From: CAYMZZ01 sp046297935
GTDB lineage: Bacteria; Bacteroidota; Bacteroidia; Chitinophagales; Chitinophagaceae
Length of the DNA stretch: 64,000 nt
Assembly (NCBI GenBank): GCA_046297935.1
Contig: JBKBHA010000013.1
Location: 47,894 to 111,893 of the forward strand
Reading direction: 5' to 3'
The notes beneath the pieces are model-generated. The model was not told where the DNA came from, did no database searches, and saw nothing but the letters and a program-made list of their open reading frames with translations. Shown one piece after another: positions 23,831-33,400 of this stretch. The number at the start of each line of letters is the position of its first letter. Positions within the stretch are counted from its first letter, which is position 1. Both the position numbers and the translations under genes were made by a program.

Positions 23831-26476
23831 ATGCGAATCCTTGAAATAAAAGTTCTACGCGGCCCCAACTACTGGAGCGTTCGCCGTCCCAAGTTAATTC
23901 AGATGAAACTTGACCTGGAAGATCTGGAGCAGCGGCCCACGAACCAGATTCCCGGATTCAGGGAAAGACTGCAGCAGCTCCTGCCCAGCCTGTACGAACA
24001 CCGCTGCAGCGAGGGAGTGCCGGGCGGGTTTTTCAGCCGGGTAGATGAAGGCACCTGGATGGGGCATGTAATTGAGCATATTGCGCTGGAGATACAAACA
24101 CTGGCTGGTATGGACTGTGGGTTTGGCCGTACCCGGGGTACTGGCGAACGCGAAGGGGTATATTTTGTGATCTTCAACTATATGGAAGAAGACGCCGGTG
24201 TGTATGCCGCAAAAGCTGCCGTGCGGATTGCAGAAGCATTAGTTGAAAACAAAGAATATGATCTGGAGGACGACATTCAAAAGCTACGTGAAATTAGAGA
24301 AGATACGCGCCTGGGCCCAAGTACCGGGAGTATTGTGGAAGAGGCGGCAAAACGCGGCATACCGTTTATTCGTTTGAACAAACAAAGCCTGGTTCAGTTA
24401 GGATATGGAGTTCATCAAAAACGAATCAGGGCCACCATAGCATCTACCACATCGAATATTGCGGTTGATATTGCCTGCGACAAGGAAGAAACCAAAGCGC
24501 TGTTGGAAGCAGCGGAAATTCCAGTTCCGCGTGGCACCGTTGTGCGTACCGAAGTAGGTCTGCAGGAAGCGGTGGATAAGTTTGGGTATCCGCTTGTCAT
24601 AAAACCAATAGACGGAAATCACGGTAAAGGCAATACCACCAACATTACCAACTGGCAACAGGCGGTAAAAGCTTTGGAAGCGGCGAAACAGTACAGCCGG
24701 AGCGTGATCGTAGAACGATTTATCACCGGCTTTGACTTCCGTTGCCTGGTCATCAATTACAAATTTGTATGTGCCGCATTGCGCACCCCGGCATCGGTTG
24801 TTGGCGATGGTCTGCATACCATTCAATGGCTGGTAGATGAAACCAACAAGGATCCTCGGCGAGGTTATGGACACGAGAAAGTGTTGACGCGGATCACGAT
24901 CGATGATTTTACGCAAAAGATGCTGGACGAAAAAGGATACACACTTGAGACTATACCAGCCGTTGGCGAATTAGTCTTGTTGAAGCCTACTGCCAACTTA
25001 TCAACCGGAGGCACTTCTACCGATGTGTCGGACGAAGTGCATCCGGCAAATATTTTTCTTTGCGAAAGGATTGCCCGCATAATTGGGCTGGATATCTGCG
25101 GTATCGATATCATGGCCTCAGACCTTCGAACACCATTGTCGGAAAACGGTGGAGCAGTATTGGAGGTAAACGCAGCACCGGGATTTCGCATGCATATTGA
25201 GCCCAGCTATGGCCTGCCCCGCAACGTGGCCGAACCCGTAGTTGATATGCTTTTCCCTCGGGGTAGTACCGGGCGAATTCCCATCATTGCCGTTACCGGA
25301 ACCAATGGAAAAACCACCACCAGTCGGCTTACTGCCCATATTGCCAAATCGGCTGGCAAAAAAGTAGGATACACCACCAGCGATGGGGTCTATATCCAAA
25401 ATCAGTTGATGATGAAGGGCGACTGCACCGGCCCCGTTAGTTCTGCCTTTGTGTTAAAAGATCCAACTGTAGACTTTGCCGTTTTGGAATGTGCACGTGG
25501 TGGTTTGCTGAAAGCCGGCCTGGCTTTCCAAAACTGCGATGTTGCCATCGTGACCAACGTAGCGGCCGATCATATGGGACTTAACGGCATCAATACGCTG
25601 GAGCAAATGGCTAAAGTGAAGGCCGTTGTACCTGAAACAGTCTTTCCACATGGCTATGCCATTCTCAACGCCGACGATGATCTGGTTTACCAGATGAAGG
25701 ATAACCTGAAATGCAATATTGCACTTTTCAGTATGGATGAAAATAATCCCCGCATACAGCGTCATTGTGCCTCAGGGGGTTTGGCCACTGTATTTGAGAA
25801 TGGATATATCAGCATTATGAAAGGCACCTGGAAGATCAGGGTGTTACCAGTGAAGGAAGTGCCACTGACCTATGAAGGCAAGGCTACTCATAATATTATG
25901 AATTGTCTGCCGGCGGTGCTGGCCACTTATCTATATCGCGATATCACAATCGAAGATATCCGCTCGGCCCTCAGCAGTTTTGTACCCAGTAGCTCGCAAA
26001 CACCCGGAAGGCTGAATTTTTTCCATTTCCGGCAGTTCACCATGTTGGCCGATTTTGCTCATAACCCTCACGGGCTGCGACTATTATGCGATTTCGTCAG
26101 CAAGCTCGACTATCCGGTAAAAGTGGGCGTTATCTCCGGTACGGGCGACCGGCGCGATGAGGATATTCGGGAGTTGGGGGAAATTTCAGCCCTTTATTTC
26201 GACGAAATAATCATCCGTTGCGATAAAAATCTTCGCGGGCGCAGTGCCGAAGAGATCATTGGACTGCTGAAAGAGGGAATCGACAAAGTGAACCCCGAAC
26301 TACCCACCAGGGTCATCGCCAATGAAAATGAGGCCCTCGAGTTCATTTATGCCCAGCCAAGGCCGGGTGCCCTTTATACCATTATGTGCGACGTGGTGGC
26401 AGGGGCACTCGACAAGATTCGTGAACTGCGGGAACGTGAAGAGAAGGAACCGATTACGCCCGTTCCGACTACTTAA
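23831..26476 (+). CDS. cphA: Cyanophycin synthetase
   Basis: This 881-residue enzyme polymerises aspartate and arginine into the storage polymer cyanophycin, using ATP. Three parts are visible: an N-terminal domain (1-165, beginning MRILEIKVLRGPNYWS), an ATP-grasp domain (about 210-480; PLVIKPIDGNHGKG, AVLEVNAAPGFRMH), and a Mur-ligase-like domain with P-loop VTGTNGKTTTSR near 487. The C-terminal Mur domain includes ADFAHNPHGL and GTGDRRDEDI. Length is normal for the family. The upstream 127 bases contain an AT-rich tract and no clear promoter. It is divergent from the S10 peptidase gene. Confidence 0.95.
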   Translation: MRILEIKVLRGPNYWSVRRPKLIQMKLDLEDLEQRPTNQIPGFRERLQQLLPSLYEHRCSEGVPGGFFSRVDEGTWMGHVIEHIALEIQTLAGMDCGFGRTRGTGEREGVYFVIFNYMEEDAGVYAAKAAVRIAEALVENKEYDLEDDIQKLREIREDTRLGPSTGSIVEEAAKRGIPFIRLNKQSLVQLGYGVHQKRIRATIASTTSNIAVDIACDKEETKALLEAAEIPVPRGTVVRTEVGLQEAVDKFGYPLVIKPIDGNHGKGNTTNITNWQQAVKALEAAKQYSRSVIVERFITGFDFRCLVINYKFVCAALRTPASVVGDGLHTIQWLVDETNKDPRRGYGHEKVLTRITIDDFTQKMLDEKGYTLETIPAVGELVLLKPTANLSTGGTSTDVSDEVHPANIFLCERIARIIGLDICGIDIMASDLRTPLSENGGAVLEVNAAPGFRMHIEPSYGLPRNVAEPVVDMLFPRGSTGRIPIIAVTGTNGKTTTSRLTAHIAKSAGKKVGYTTSDGVYIQNQLMMKGDCTGPVSSAFVLKDPTVDFAVLECARGGLLKAGLAFQNCDVAIVTNVAADHMGLNGINTLEQMAKVKAVVPETVFPHGYAILNADDDLVYQMKDNLKCNIALFSMDENNPRIQRHCASGGLATVFENGYISIMKGTWKIRVLPVKEVPLTYEGKATHNIMNCLPAVLATYLYRDITIEDIRSALSSFVPSSSQTPGRLNFFHFRQFTMLADFAHNPHGLRLLCDFVSKLDYPVKVGVISGTGDRRDEDIRELGEISALYFDEIIIRCDKNLRGRSAEEIIGLLKEGIDKVNPELPTRVIANENEALEFIYAQPRPGALYTIMCDVVAGALDKIRELREREEKEPITPVPTT

Positions 26477-26493
26477 AAAACCTCAAAAAAGCA

Positions 26494-26525
26494 TTTGGGC
26501 GAAAATGTCATATCCCCTATTTTTG
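26494..26525 (+). promoter_or_regulatory. Bacteroidota-type promoter of tRNA-Gln
   Basis: TTTG at 26494-26497 and TATTTTTG at 26518-26525 are 20 bases apart, a near-ideal match to TTTG ... TAnnTTTG. Transcription would start about 20 bases before the tRNA-Gln gene. Confidence 0.75.
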
Positions 26526-26555
26526 CACTCCCAAATCGGAAGATGAGGGCAGGAT

Positions 26556-26629
26556 TGACCCATGGTGTAACGGTAGCACTACAGATTTTGGTTCTGTCTG
26601 TTAAGGTTCGAATCCTTATGGGTCAACCA
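26556..26629 (+). tRNA. tRNA-Gln (anticodon TTG)
   Basis: A 74-nt gene including encoded CCA (26627-26629). Acceptor TGACCCA pairs with TGGGTCA, and the anticodon loop TTTTGGT reads TTG for CAA and CAG codons. It is a single-gene unit with its own promoter and terminator. Confidence 0.95.
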
Positions 26630-26636
26630 ATAATAT

Positions 26637-26669
26637 AAAAAAAAGACTGGCAAAGCCAGTCTTTTTTTT
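26637..26669 (+). terminator. Intrinsic terminator after tRNA-Gln
   Basis: AAAGACTGGC and GCCAGTCTTT form a 10-bp stem with an AAA loop, followed by a run of T. The remaining stretch to 26901 shows no gene or clear promoter. Confidence 0.9.
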
Positions 26670-26901
26670 ATTGCCGCAAATAGCACAACAACAGGCGTAT
26701 ACGCCAAAGCGCACAATTATATATTTTAAGAAGACAGGTTGTATGCCGCAACATGTTGCTTTCCAGAACATTTTCTTCCCAAAAATTTTGAATTGACAAA
26801 AGAGTTGTTGAACTTAGATAAGAATCGGAACTCCGAACGTTCAACAAAATAGCAAGGAAAGTTGACCCAAGTGGTTTCTGATCTCTAATATACAGGCTAC
26901 T

Positions 26902-29088
26902 ATGCCTATCGATTGGAACGAAACTAAAACTGGTTGGCTGCGATGGAACGATTCTTTGCAGGCGCGCATGATGCTTGCAACTGGGCTTGTTTTGGTCGTA
27001 TCTATCACTATTTTTAGCTTCATCAATTATTTCCAGGCCAGAAACCAGGCTGTTAGCCAGGCAGAAAACCGATTGGCGGTTGTATCGGAACAACTTGCAC
27101 AAAATTTTGGACAGGCGGCTGATCGATTAATTGATCGCACAAGAATACAATCTCGCGACTCGATCTGGAATTACTGGATCAATTCGCCGGAGCTTGGATC
27201 GGCGAAGGAAATACTGGCGCAGGAAATTGCAAAAGAGAAAGATTCCAGCGAATGGCCGGTAACTCTATTGGCCGACGATAATTTAGCTCCCATTTCTATC
27301 ATCGGCGACAGCTCGGCACATTGGGCCAACAGATGGTCAACTGCGGCTTTAAGAGCGATGCTGGATGATACGAAAGCCGGTATCGGCGAGTGGATCAGTC
27401 GCGATAGTTCCCTTTATTATCCAGTCGTTATTGTATTGCCATCGGGCAAGGGCCATGCTGCACGATACCTGGTTAGATGGCGGCGACAGGTAACAAGCGA
27501 GCAGGCAATTAAGCAGTTTGCTGCTTTGTTAGGAACGGGTGTCAGCTTTCAGGTGGGCAATAAAGATGGCAGATGGTGGACAGATTTGCGGAAGGTGGAA
27601 ACGGTTGATGAACGATCTGCAACTCGAGAACTGGCCATTCAGCGGGAAGTGCCCAACACTACCTGGCAAATGAGAATCAGTATAGACAGGCAATTGATTT
27701 TGCGCAACGCGCTCCTCAATACGTATTGGCTGCTGGCAGGAGGAGTGCTGGTGCTTGTTATTGGAACGTTTCTGGCTGGCTGGATTGGCCGTAAGATTAC
27801 CCAGCCTCTCCACCAACTACAGGCGGCGGCTGAAAGGGCCGCAGCGGGCGACTATGATATTGTTGTGCCCACCAATCGCAGCGATGAAATTGGACGCCTG
27901 GGAAAATCCTTTGAAAATCTGCTGGTGAAAGTGCGCGATCAGCAACGATTGCAGGAAGAGCAGGTAGCTCTGCGTACTGCACAACTGGAAGAAAAAATGC
28001 TGGAACTGAAAGTTAGCGAGGAGCGCTTCCGCGGCCTGTTGGAATCTGCGCCGGATGCCACGATTATTGTGGACCAGCAGGGAAGAATTTTAATTATTAA
28101 TCGACAGGCGGAAGTATTGTTTGGATATACCCGAGATGAATTATTGAATGCAAGTGTAGAACAACTGATCCCCGCCGCACAGAGAAGCACACACGAATCA
28201 CACCGAGCCAGCTATTTTGCTGATCCTAAAGTACGTTCTATGGGAGTGGGGCTTGAATTATATGCTCTCAGGAGAAATGGTAGCAGCTTTCCGGTGGAAA
28301 TCAGTCTTTCGCCGATGAGGACCCCCACTGGCATGCTGGTTACAGCAGCCGTAAGGGATATCAGCGAGCGTAAAAGTATTGAAGAATCTATTCGTCAGGT
28401 AAACAAGGAACTGGAGTCGTTTACTTATTCTGTGTCGCATGACCTTCGCGCGCCACTACGCATAATCGACGGATACGCGGATATATTGCTTGAAGATTAC
28501 AGCAGTCAATTAAACAGTGAGGGCGTGCGAGTGTTGGGCACTATCAAAAGTAATGCGCGGCGAATGGGACAATTGATCGATGATCTGTTGAATATGTCGA
28601 GGCTCGGCCGGCGTGAACTGGAAAAATCGGTGGTTGATATGAACCGAATGGTCAACAGAGTCATCAATGAACTCAAGCCCGTGGAAACTAACTGCGTTGT
28701 TCAAATAGATCCCCTGGAACCTGCCCGCTGCGATGAAAGCCTGATTGAGCAGGTTTGGATCAATCTTTTGTCGAACGCATTCAAGTATTCATCTCACGCC
28801 GAAACGCCGATTGTGTCCATAACCTGCCAGACTACACCTGGCGAAGTTATTTACAGCGTCGCCGACAACGGTGTTGGATTCGACATGAAATATTCCGATA
28901 AATTATTTGGTGTGTTTCAACGCCTGCATAAGGTAACAGAATTTGAAGGCACTGGAATTGGCCTTGCCCTTGCCCAACGAATTGTGAACCGACACGGCGG
29001 GCGAATTTGGGCCGATGCCAGCCCGGGGAAAGGAGCCAGGTTTTGGTTCTCTCTGCCATTGCGGAATACTGTTAATCAAAAAAAATAA
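26902..29088 (+). CDS. Membrane sensor histidine kinase (HAMP-PAS-HisKA-HATPase)
   Basis: This 728-residue kinase has membrane helix 1 at about 22-44, a periplasmic sensor of about 225 residues, and helix 2 at about 272-295. HAMP follows (about 296-345), then a short coiled coil and PAS (ERFRGLLESAPDATIIV, about 374-490). HisKA has SVSHDLRAPLR with the phospho-acceptor His near 514, and HATPase carries NLLSNAFKYSS, DNGVGFD and GTGIGLALAQ. The HisKA type is that of phytochrome-like kinases partnering Rcp1 receivers. Exactly such a receiver gene follows 3 bases downstream. The ligand of the periplasmic domain is unknown. Confidence 0.93.
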   Translation: MPIDWNETKTGWLRWNDSLQARMMLATGLVLVVSITIFSFINYFQARNQAVSQAENRLAVVSEQLAQNFGQAADRLIDRTRIQSRDSIWNYWINSPELGSAKEILAQEIAKEKDSSEWPVTLLADDNLAPISIIGDSSAHWANRWSTAALRAMLDDTKAGIGEWISRDSSLYYPVVIVLPSGKGHAARYLVRWRRQVTSEQAIKQFAALLGTGVSFQVGNKDGRWWTDLRKVETVDERSATRELAIQREVPNTTWQMRISIDRQLILRNALLNTYWLLAGGVLVLVIGTFLAGWIGRKITQPLHQLQAAAERAAAGDYDIVVPTNRSDEIGRLGKSFENLLVKVRDQQRLQEEQVALRTAQLEEKMLELKVSEERFRGLLESAPDATIIVDQQGRILIINRQAEVLFGYTRDELLNASVEQLIPAAQRSTHESHRASYFADPKVRSMGVGLELYALRRNGSSFPVEISLSPMRTPTGMLVTAAVRDISERKSIEESIRQVNKELESFTYSVSHDLRAPLRIIDGYADILLEDYSSQLNSEGVRVLGTIKSNARRMGQLIDDLLNMSRLGRRELEKSVVDMNRMVNRVINELKPVETNCVVQIDPLEPARCDESLIEQVWINLLSNAFKYSSHAETPIVSITCQTTPGEVIYSVADNGVGFDMKYSDKLFGVFQRLHKVTEFEGTGIGLALAQRIVNRHGGRIWADASPGKGARFWFSLPLRNTVNQKK

Positions 29089-29091
29089 ATC

Positions 29092-29535
29092 ATGCATCCT
29101 ACCGAAGTAGAAATTCTCCTGATCGAGGACAATCATGACGAGGCAGCACTCACTATTCGTGGACTTCGAAAACAAAATCTGGCCAACAATTTGTTGCATT
29201 TAGATGATGGAGAGGAGGCGCTGGAATTCATTTTCGGAGAAGGAAGATACAAAGAGCGCGAAGTGGAGTTTCGCCCAAAGCTGATTTTGCTCGACCTGAA
29301 ACTACCTAAAGTAGACGGGCTCAGTATTTTACGTCGATTGAAAGAAAACGAAAGCACCCGTAGCATTCCGGTTGTAATCCTTACGTCGTCGAAAGAGGAG
29401 TCAGACATTGTGGAAAGCTACAAGCTGGGAGTGAACAGCTATATCGTGAAGCCGGTAAATTTTGAATCATTCTCCAAAGCTGTTGCTGAACTGGGATTTT
29501 ACTGGTTGCTGCTGAACGAAAAATCAGAAAAATAA
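29092..29535 (+). CDS. Single-domain response regulator, Rcp1-like
   Basis: This 147-residue stand-alone receiver has acidic residues in LLIEDNHDEA, phospho-acceptor Asp in LILLDLKLPKVDG (about 67), Thr in VVILTSS and Lys in YIVKPVNF. An extended loop (EGRYKEREVEF) is typical of Rcp1-type regulators paired with phytochrome-like kinases. There is no output domain. It sits between two kinase genes with 3- and 4-base gaps, so it may pass phosphate between them. Confidence 0.92.
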   Translation: MHPTEVEILLIEDNHDEAALTIRGLRKQNLANNLLHLDDGEEALEFIFGEGRYKEREVEFRPKLILLDLKLPKVDGLSILRRLKENESTRSIPVVILTSSKEESDIVESYKLGVNSYIVKPVNFESFSKAVAELGFYWLLLNEKSEK

Positions 29536-29539
29536 GCTG

Positions 29540-30967
29540 ATGGCAGGCGATTGGAAAATATTGATACTCGAAGATGACCCCTACGACGCCGAACTGGTAC
29601 AGCGAGTGTTGCAAAAGGCAGGCTTGTCATTTAATGCCAAAGTGGTTTCCGAAGAGAAGGAATATATTCAGGCGATCAGCAATGAAAAATATGATGTTAT
29701 TCTTTCCGACAATGCGCTACCGCAGTATAATTCGATAGAAGCTCTCCGGCTAATCAAGAGTGTACATCCTCATATTGCCTTCATTCTGGTGACAGGTACG
29801 GTGTCGGAGGAGTTTGCCGTAAATGTCATGCTGCAGGGAGCCGACGACTATGTGCTAAAGACAAATTTGACCAGATTGCCGTCCGCTGTTATTAATGCAA
29901 TTGATAAAAAAAGAATTCAATCAGAGGTTGAAACCGAACGAAACCTTTCCACAGAGATCATCAACAGTTTGCCTGGCCTGTTTTTCATGTACAACTGTGC
30001 AGGTTATATGGCTCGCTGGAACTCCAACCTGGAATCGGTAACTGGTCTACTTCCTTCAGAAGTTACTCATAAGCGGCCATCTGAACTGTTTCAGCAGGTT
30101 GGTCAGCCACGCAATTACGCGTGGGAACCCGATGTGCTCAATAGTGGTCAACTGGAGGTAGAAACTATTTTGCATACCAGAACAGGTCAACAACTTCCTT
30201 ACCTGCTAACCGCTACCAACGTGCATTACGGCAGTTCACACTGCCTGTTGGGCACTGGTCTCGATCTATCGCTTAGTAAACAATCGCAAAGGGAGCTGCT
30301 ACAACTGAATGAACAACTTCGAAGTTTATCACAACGACTGCAAAATGCCCGTGAAGAAGAACAAAGGCGCATTGCGCGAGAGCTCCACGATGAATTAGGT
30401 CAGCAGATCACTGGTTTGAAAATGGATATATTTTCCCTGAAATCGTCCATAGAATCCGGAAGGCCTACAGCATTTCTGCAGCAAAAGATCGGACAAATCG
30501 GAGGTCTCCTGGACGACTCAGTTGCAGCAATCCGCAAAATTTCCTCGGAGCTTCATCCAAGTATTCTGGAAAATCTTGGTTTGGCTGCAGCACTAGAATG
30601 GCAGGCAGGTGAGTTTGCACGAAGATTTGGAATTCCCGTCGATTTTGTGGCAGATCCACAAACAGCCGGATTGGAAATCGACCTTTTTCGAGCCACCGGT
30701 GTGTTCAGAATTTTTCAGGAATCACTCACCAATGTAGCCAGGCATGCCGGGCCCTGCCGGGTGAATGCTACCCTTTCAATGTATGAAGGAAAACTGTTGC
30801 TGCATGTGGCTGATACCGGAAAAGGTTTCCGGGTTAGTGATACGGGTAAACGAAAAACCCTTGGCCTCGTGGGCATGCGCGAAAGAGCGATTATGATTGG
30901 CGCCGAGATCAAAATAGAAAGCCAGGCGGGTGAAGGAACAGAACTGTCGATTGTACTGCCCCTTTAA
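29540..30967 (+). CDS. Hybrid signalling protein: receiver-PAS-HisKA_3-HATPase
   Basis: This 475-residue soluble protein has an N-terminal receiver (1-125; LILEDDPYD, Asp in VILSDNALP, Lys in YVLKTN), a PAS-like region (about 135-245), and a coiled coil. A HisKA_3 dimerisation domain follows with RRIARELHDELGQQ (His near 284), then HATPase with FRIFQESLTNVARHA and GLVGMRERA. HisKA_3 kinases normally phosphorylate NarL-type regulators, but no LuxR-type regulator is adjacent. Receiver first and kinase last means kinase output is probably gated by phosphorylation from the upstream pair. Confidence 0.9.
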   Translation: MAGDWKILILEDDPYDAELVQRVLQKAGLSFNAKVVSEEKEYIQAISNEKYDVILSDNALPQYNSIEALRLIKSVHPHIAFILVTGTVSEEFAVNVMLQGADDYVLKTNLTRLPSAVINAIDKKRIQSEVETERNLSTEIINSLPGLFFMYNCAGYMARWNSNLESVTGLLPSEVTHKRPSELFQQVGQPRNYAWEPDVLNSGQLEVETILHTRTGQQLPYLLTATNVHYGSSHCLLGTGLDLSLSKQSQRELLQLNEQLRSLSQRLQNAREEEQRRIARELHDELGQQITGLKMDIFSLKSSIESGRPTAFLQQKIGQIGGLLDDSVAAIRKISSELHPSILENLGLAAALEWQAGEFARRFGIPVDFVADPQTAGLEIDLFRATGVFRIFQESLTNVARHAGPCRVNATLSMYEGKLLLHVADTGKGFRVSDTGKRKTLGLVGMRERAIMIGAEIKIESQAGEGTELSIVLPL

Positions 30968-30994
30968 CTTGTAAGGAAAACACCAGTATACGAA

Positions 30995-31396
30995 TTATTT
31001 TTCCGACTTGACCAGCCAGTCTTTTACAATACCCGAAAGATCTTTCAAAAATGATTTGGTGTCTTTCGCTGTTTTCAGAGTCACCACCGCCCGATCATTT
31101 TCCTTCCAAACAAACAAAGGGTTTTTAGTATCGATCAATTTTTTCGACGGCTGCTGTTGTTTCTTCGCCCCCCGATGAAAAATTATTTGTACTTGCTTCG
31201 CCGGCTGGACTTTCAAGGTAATCCGGTCATCTGCCCCTATCGAATAATTCGGACTATTCCATTTCACATTTTCATCCAACTGTTCCGACGCATCCAATAT
31301 CGCATTTCTTAATGTGTCGATTTCGGACCGCATAGGATGGTTGAGTTGGTCAAGTAAGTCTGTCACCTCTCTGCTGAGCCGCTGCGCTTTTGCCAT
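30995..31396 (-). CDS. DUF1801 domain protein
   Basis: The 133-residue cytoplasmic protein matches the DUF1801 (YdhG-like) pattern: an N-terminal helix, LRNAILDASEQLDENVKWNSPNY with the conserved E-x-x-K-W, then a beta-rich middle and a C-terminal helix KSFLKDLSGIVKDWL. The biochemical role of the family is not established. It is followed upstream on the same strand by a DUF5684-like membrane protein gene with a 15-base gap. Confidence 0.8.
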   Translation of the reverse strand: MAKAQRLSREVTDLLDQLNHPMRSEIDTLRNAILDASEQLDENVKWNSPNYSIGADDRITLKVQPAKQVQIIFHRGAKKQQQPSKKLIDTKNPLFVWKENDRAVVTLKTAKDTKSFLKDLSGIVKDWLVKSEK

Positions 31397-31411
31397 TCAA
31401 TACGATTTAAA

Positions 31412-31828
31412 TCATTGTTCGAAGTCAAACTTGTTTTTGTCCTGATATGCCTGAAATGCTACCGGATCGCCGTAGGGCCCAAGGTAGCGAGCAGAACCAA
31501 AACCCAGGATGGGAAAGAAAATAGCACCAAAGAGTACCAGGCCGATCGTGAAACCTTCGTCCTTACCAAAACTTTTGGAAATCATGTTTAGCACCCAAAC
31601 GGAAATGACGAAGTTCAGAATTGGTATAAAAGCCAGTAGCAGCCACCATCCGGGCTTGCCGGCAATTTTAATCAGGCGGTAGGCACTATAAATGGGAATA
31701 AGCGCTTCCCAACCCGGCCGACCGGCTTTTTCAAAAACTTTCCAGACACCGGCTAATACGACTATGATGATTGCGAAAGCAAGTAATCCAAAAACCAGGG
31801 CAAAAACCGGCATTTCAATTATATCCAT
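31412..31828 (-). CDS. Small membrane protein, DUF5684-like
   Basis: This 138-residue protein has about four hydrophobic segments and the motif KAGRPGWEALIPIYSAYRLIKIAGKPGWWLLL, shown here only in parts (AGRPGWEALIPIY; GKPGWWLLLAFIP). These repeated G-[RK]-P-G-W motifs are characteristic of the DUF5684 family. Function is unknown. It is probably co-transcribed with the DUF1801 gene downstream. Confidence 0.75.
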   Translation of the reverse strand: MDIIEMPVFALVFGLLAFAIIIVVLAGVWKVFEKAGRPGWEALIPIYSAYRLIKIAGKPGWWLLLAFIPILNFVISVWVLNMISKSFGKDEGFTIGLVLFGAIFFPILGFGSARYLGPYGDPVAFQAYQDKNKFDFEQ

Positions 31829-31996
31829 ATCAGTGTTTCGATGTATTAAACAGCAATATACAGAATTCCAGACTTCAGCATAGCCGCAATCAGCAGATTC
31901 AAAAAGATCTTGATTTCAGATATTTTCAGCTCTTTTCTAAAAAATTGAATTTGCTGTAAGGAAGGGTATATTTCTCCGTCTACCCCAAAAAAGTCA

Positions 31997-32464
31997 ATGA
32001 GAACAGCCCTCCTTTTAACGCTTATATCATTCCTTGTTCTTTCCGCCCGTGCTCAAACAGGGCATCGGCAGGCGGCCTTTAACCTGTCGTCGAAAAATTT
32101 GGCCATACAGGGCTATGATCCTGTTGCCTATTTTAATCAAAGCAAAGCGGTAGAAGGCAAGTCCTCTTTAGCGGCAACCTACCAGGGTGTGCTTTATTAT
32201 TTTTCGACACTGGAAAACAAGAACACCTTTCTAGGCAACCCTACACGTTACGAACCGCAGTATGGTGGCTGGTGTGCCTATGCCATGGGAGCAAAGGGCG
32301 AAAAAGTATCGGTAGATCCTGAAACGTTTAAGATTCTAAACGGCAAACTCTACCTTTTCTATAACAGTTTTTTCAACAATACTTTGAAGTCGTGGAATAA
32401 AGACGAGAAGAATCTTAACGCAAAAGCAGACGTAAACTGGAACAAAATATACTCTTCAAAATGA
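31997..32464 (+). CDS. Secreted YHS-domain protein
   Basis: This 155-residue protein has a signal peptide (to about residue 19, ARA-QTG). The YHS-type core includes LAIQGYDPVAYFN, VLYYFSTLENKNTFL and YEPQYGGWCAYAMG with one conserved Cys. YHS domains bind metals, and some members are associated with copper. It is first in an operon of five genes and overlaps the next by 4 bases (ATGA). A second YHS protein is encoded 0.9 kb downstream. Confidence 0.85.
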   Translation: MRTALLLTLISFLVLSARAQTGHRQAAFNLSSKNLAIQGYDPVAYFNQSKAVEGKSSLAATYQGVLYYFSTLENKNTFLGNPTRYEPQYGGWCAYAMGAKGEKVSVDPETFKILNGKLYLFYNSFFNNTLKSWNKDEKNLNAKADVNWNKIYSSK

Positions 32465-33381
32465 TTAAAAGTATCTGTCTGGCGGCCGTGGGCTGCCTTT
32501 ATGTAGTTGCGCTGCAGGCACAAGGTTGCAGCGACGCGGGCTTTTGTTCGATCGGTAATCTGAAAGCCGGCGCACATCCCGCCAATCAACCCGCGCAACA
32601 ATACCTGCGTTTTGAAGGCCCGATCGGATTGGGCGACGAAAATGTTTTTGTTTCCAGTCCCGGCATAGAATATGGCCTGCGACGAAAAGGTTGGGTTCTA
32701 TCCGGAAAAATAACTGGCAATTTTGCATCAGGTAATCTCGGTAGTAAGGCGGGCCTGGGAGATCTTTTTCTTTCCTGGACGGGAACTGTTTGGAAAAAAG
32801 CCGGGTCATCCCTTTCGGCTACTCTGGCTACAAAGCTGCCTCTTTCCAGCAGCAACCTCAAGTTGGATGGCCTGCCCCTGCCCATGCAATATCAAAGCAG
32901 CTTAGGGACTGTTGACCTCATTACCGGCATCGCCCTTAGCCGACCAAAGTGGTCGCTGGCGGCGGGCTTGCAACAGCCGCTTACAGGCAGCAATAGCAAT
33001 GGTTTTCTTCCCGAAATCTGGGGCCAGAACGAAGCTAATGCCTATCCCGCATCGCGTAGGCTAAAACGGGCTGGCGACATCCTGCTGCGTGCTTCCTATC
33101 GGGTGCTGAACAACGAAGCCTGGAACATCGATGCAGGTCTGCTTGGTATTTATCACCTGAAAAATGATAGTTATCAGACAACCGGTCCTGTACAAAGCCG
33201 GATTGACCTGGAAGGCTCGCGCGGCCTGACCCTCAACATTACCGCAGCCGTGAACTACCGTTTGTCTTCTAACTGGACCTTATCCGTGCTGGCAGGCACC
33301 CCTGCTGTTGTACGCGACATCCGACCCGATGGCCTCACCCGCAGCTTCGTGTTATCGCCGCAAATAACTTATAGCTTTTAG
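32461..33381 (+). CDS. Outer-membrane beta-barrel-like protein with N-terminal Cys pair
   Basis: The 306-residue product has a signal peptide (MIKSICLAAVGCLYVVALQA) and then QGCSDAGFCSIG, a Cys cluster at the mature N-terminus. The rest is rich in alternating beta strands (GDLFLSWTGT, SLSATLATKLPL, LSPQITYSF) and ends in Phe, typical of an outer-membrane barrel. It lies between two YHS genes, coupled to the first by an ATGA overlap. A metal-transport or metal-sensing surface role is an inference from the Cys motif and neighbours only. Confidence 0.65.
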   Translation: MIKSICLAAVGCLYVVALQAQGCSDAGFCSIGNLKAGAHPANQPAQQYLRFEGPIGLGDENVFVSSPGIEYGLRRKGWVLSGKITGNFASGNLGSKAGLGDLFLSWTGTVWKKAGSSLSATLATKLPLSSSNLKLDGLPLPMQYQSSLGTVDLITGIALSRPKWSLAAGLQQPLTGSNSNGFLPEIWGQNEANAYPASRRLKRAGDILLRASYRVLNNEAWNIDAGLLGIYHLKNDSYQTTGPVQSRIDLEGSRGLTLNITAAVNYRLSSNWTLSVLAGTPAVVRDIRPDGLTRSFVLSPQITYSF

Positions 33382-33400
33382 ATAAAATAAATAAAACACA

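Noticed and set aside
26668..27102. 144-residue minus-strand frame after tRNA-Gln
   Set aside because: It runs antisense into the sensor kinase gene and through a terminator and has no recognisable motif.
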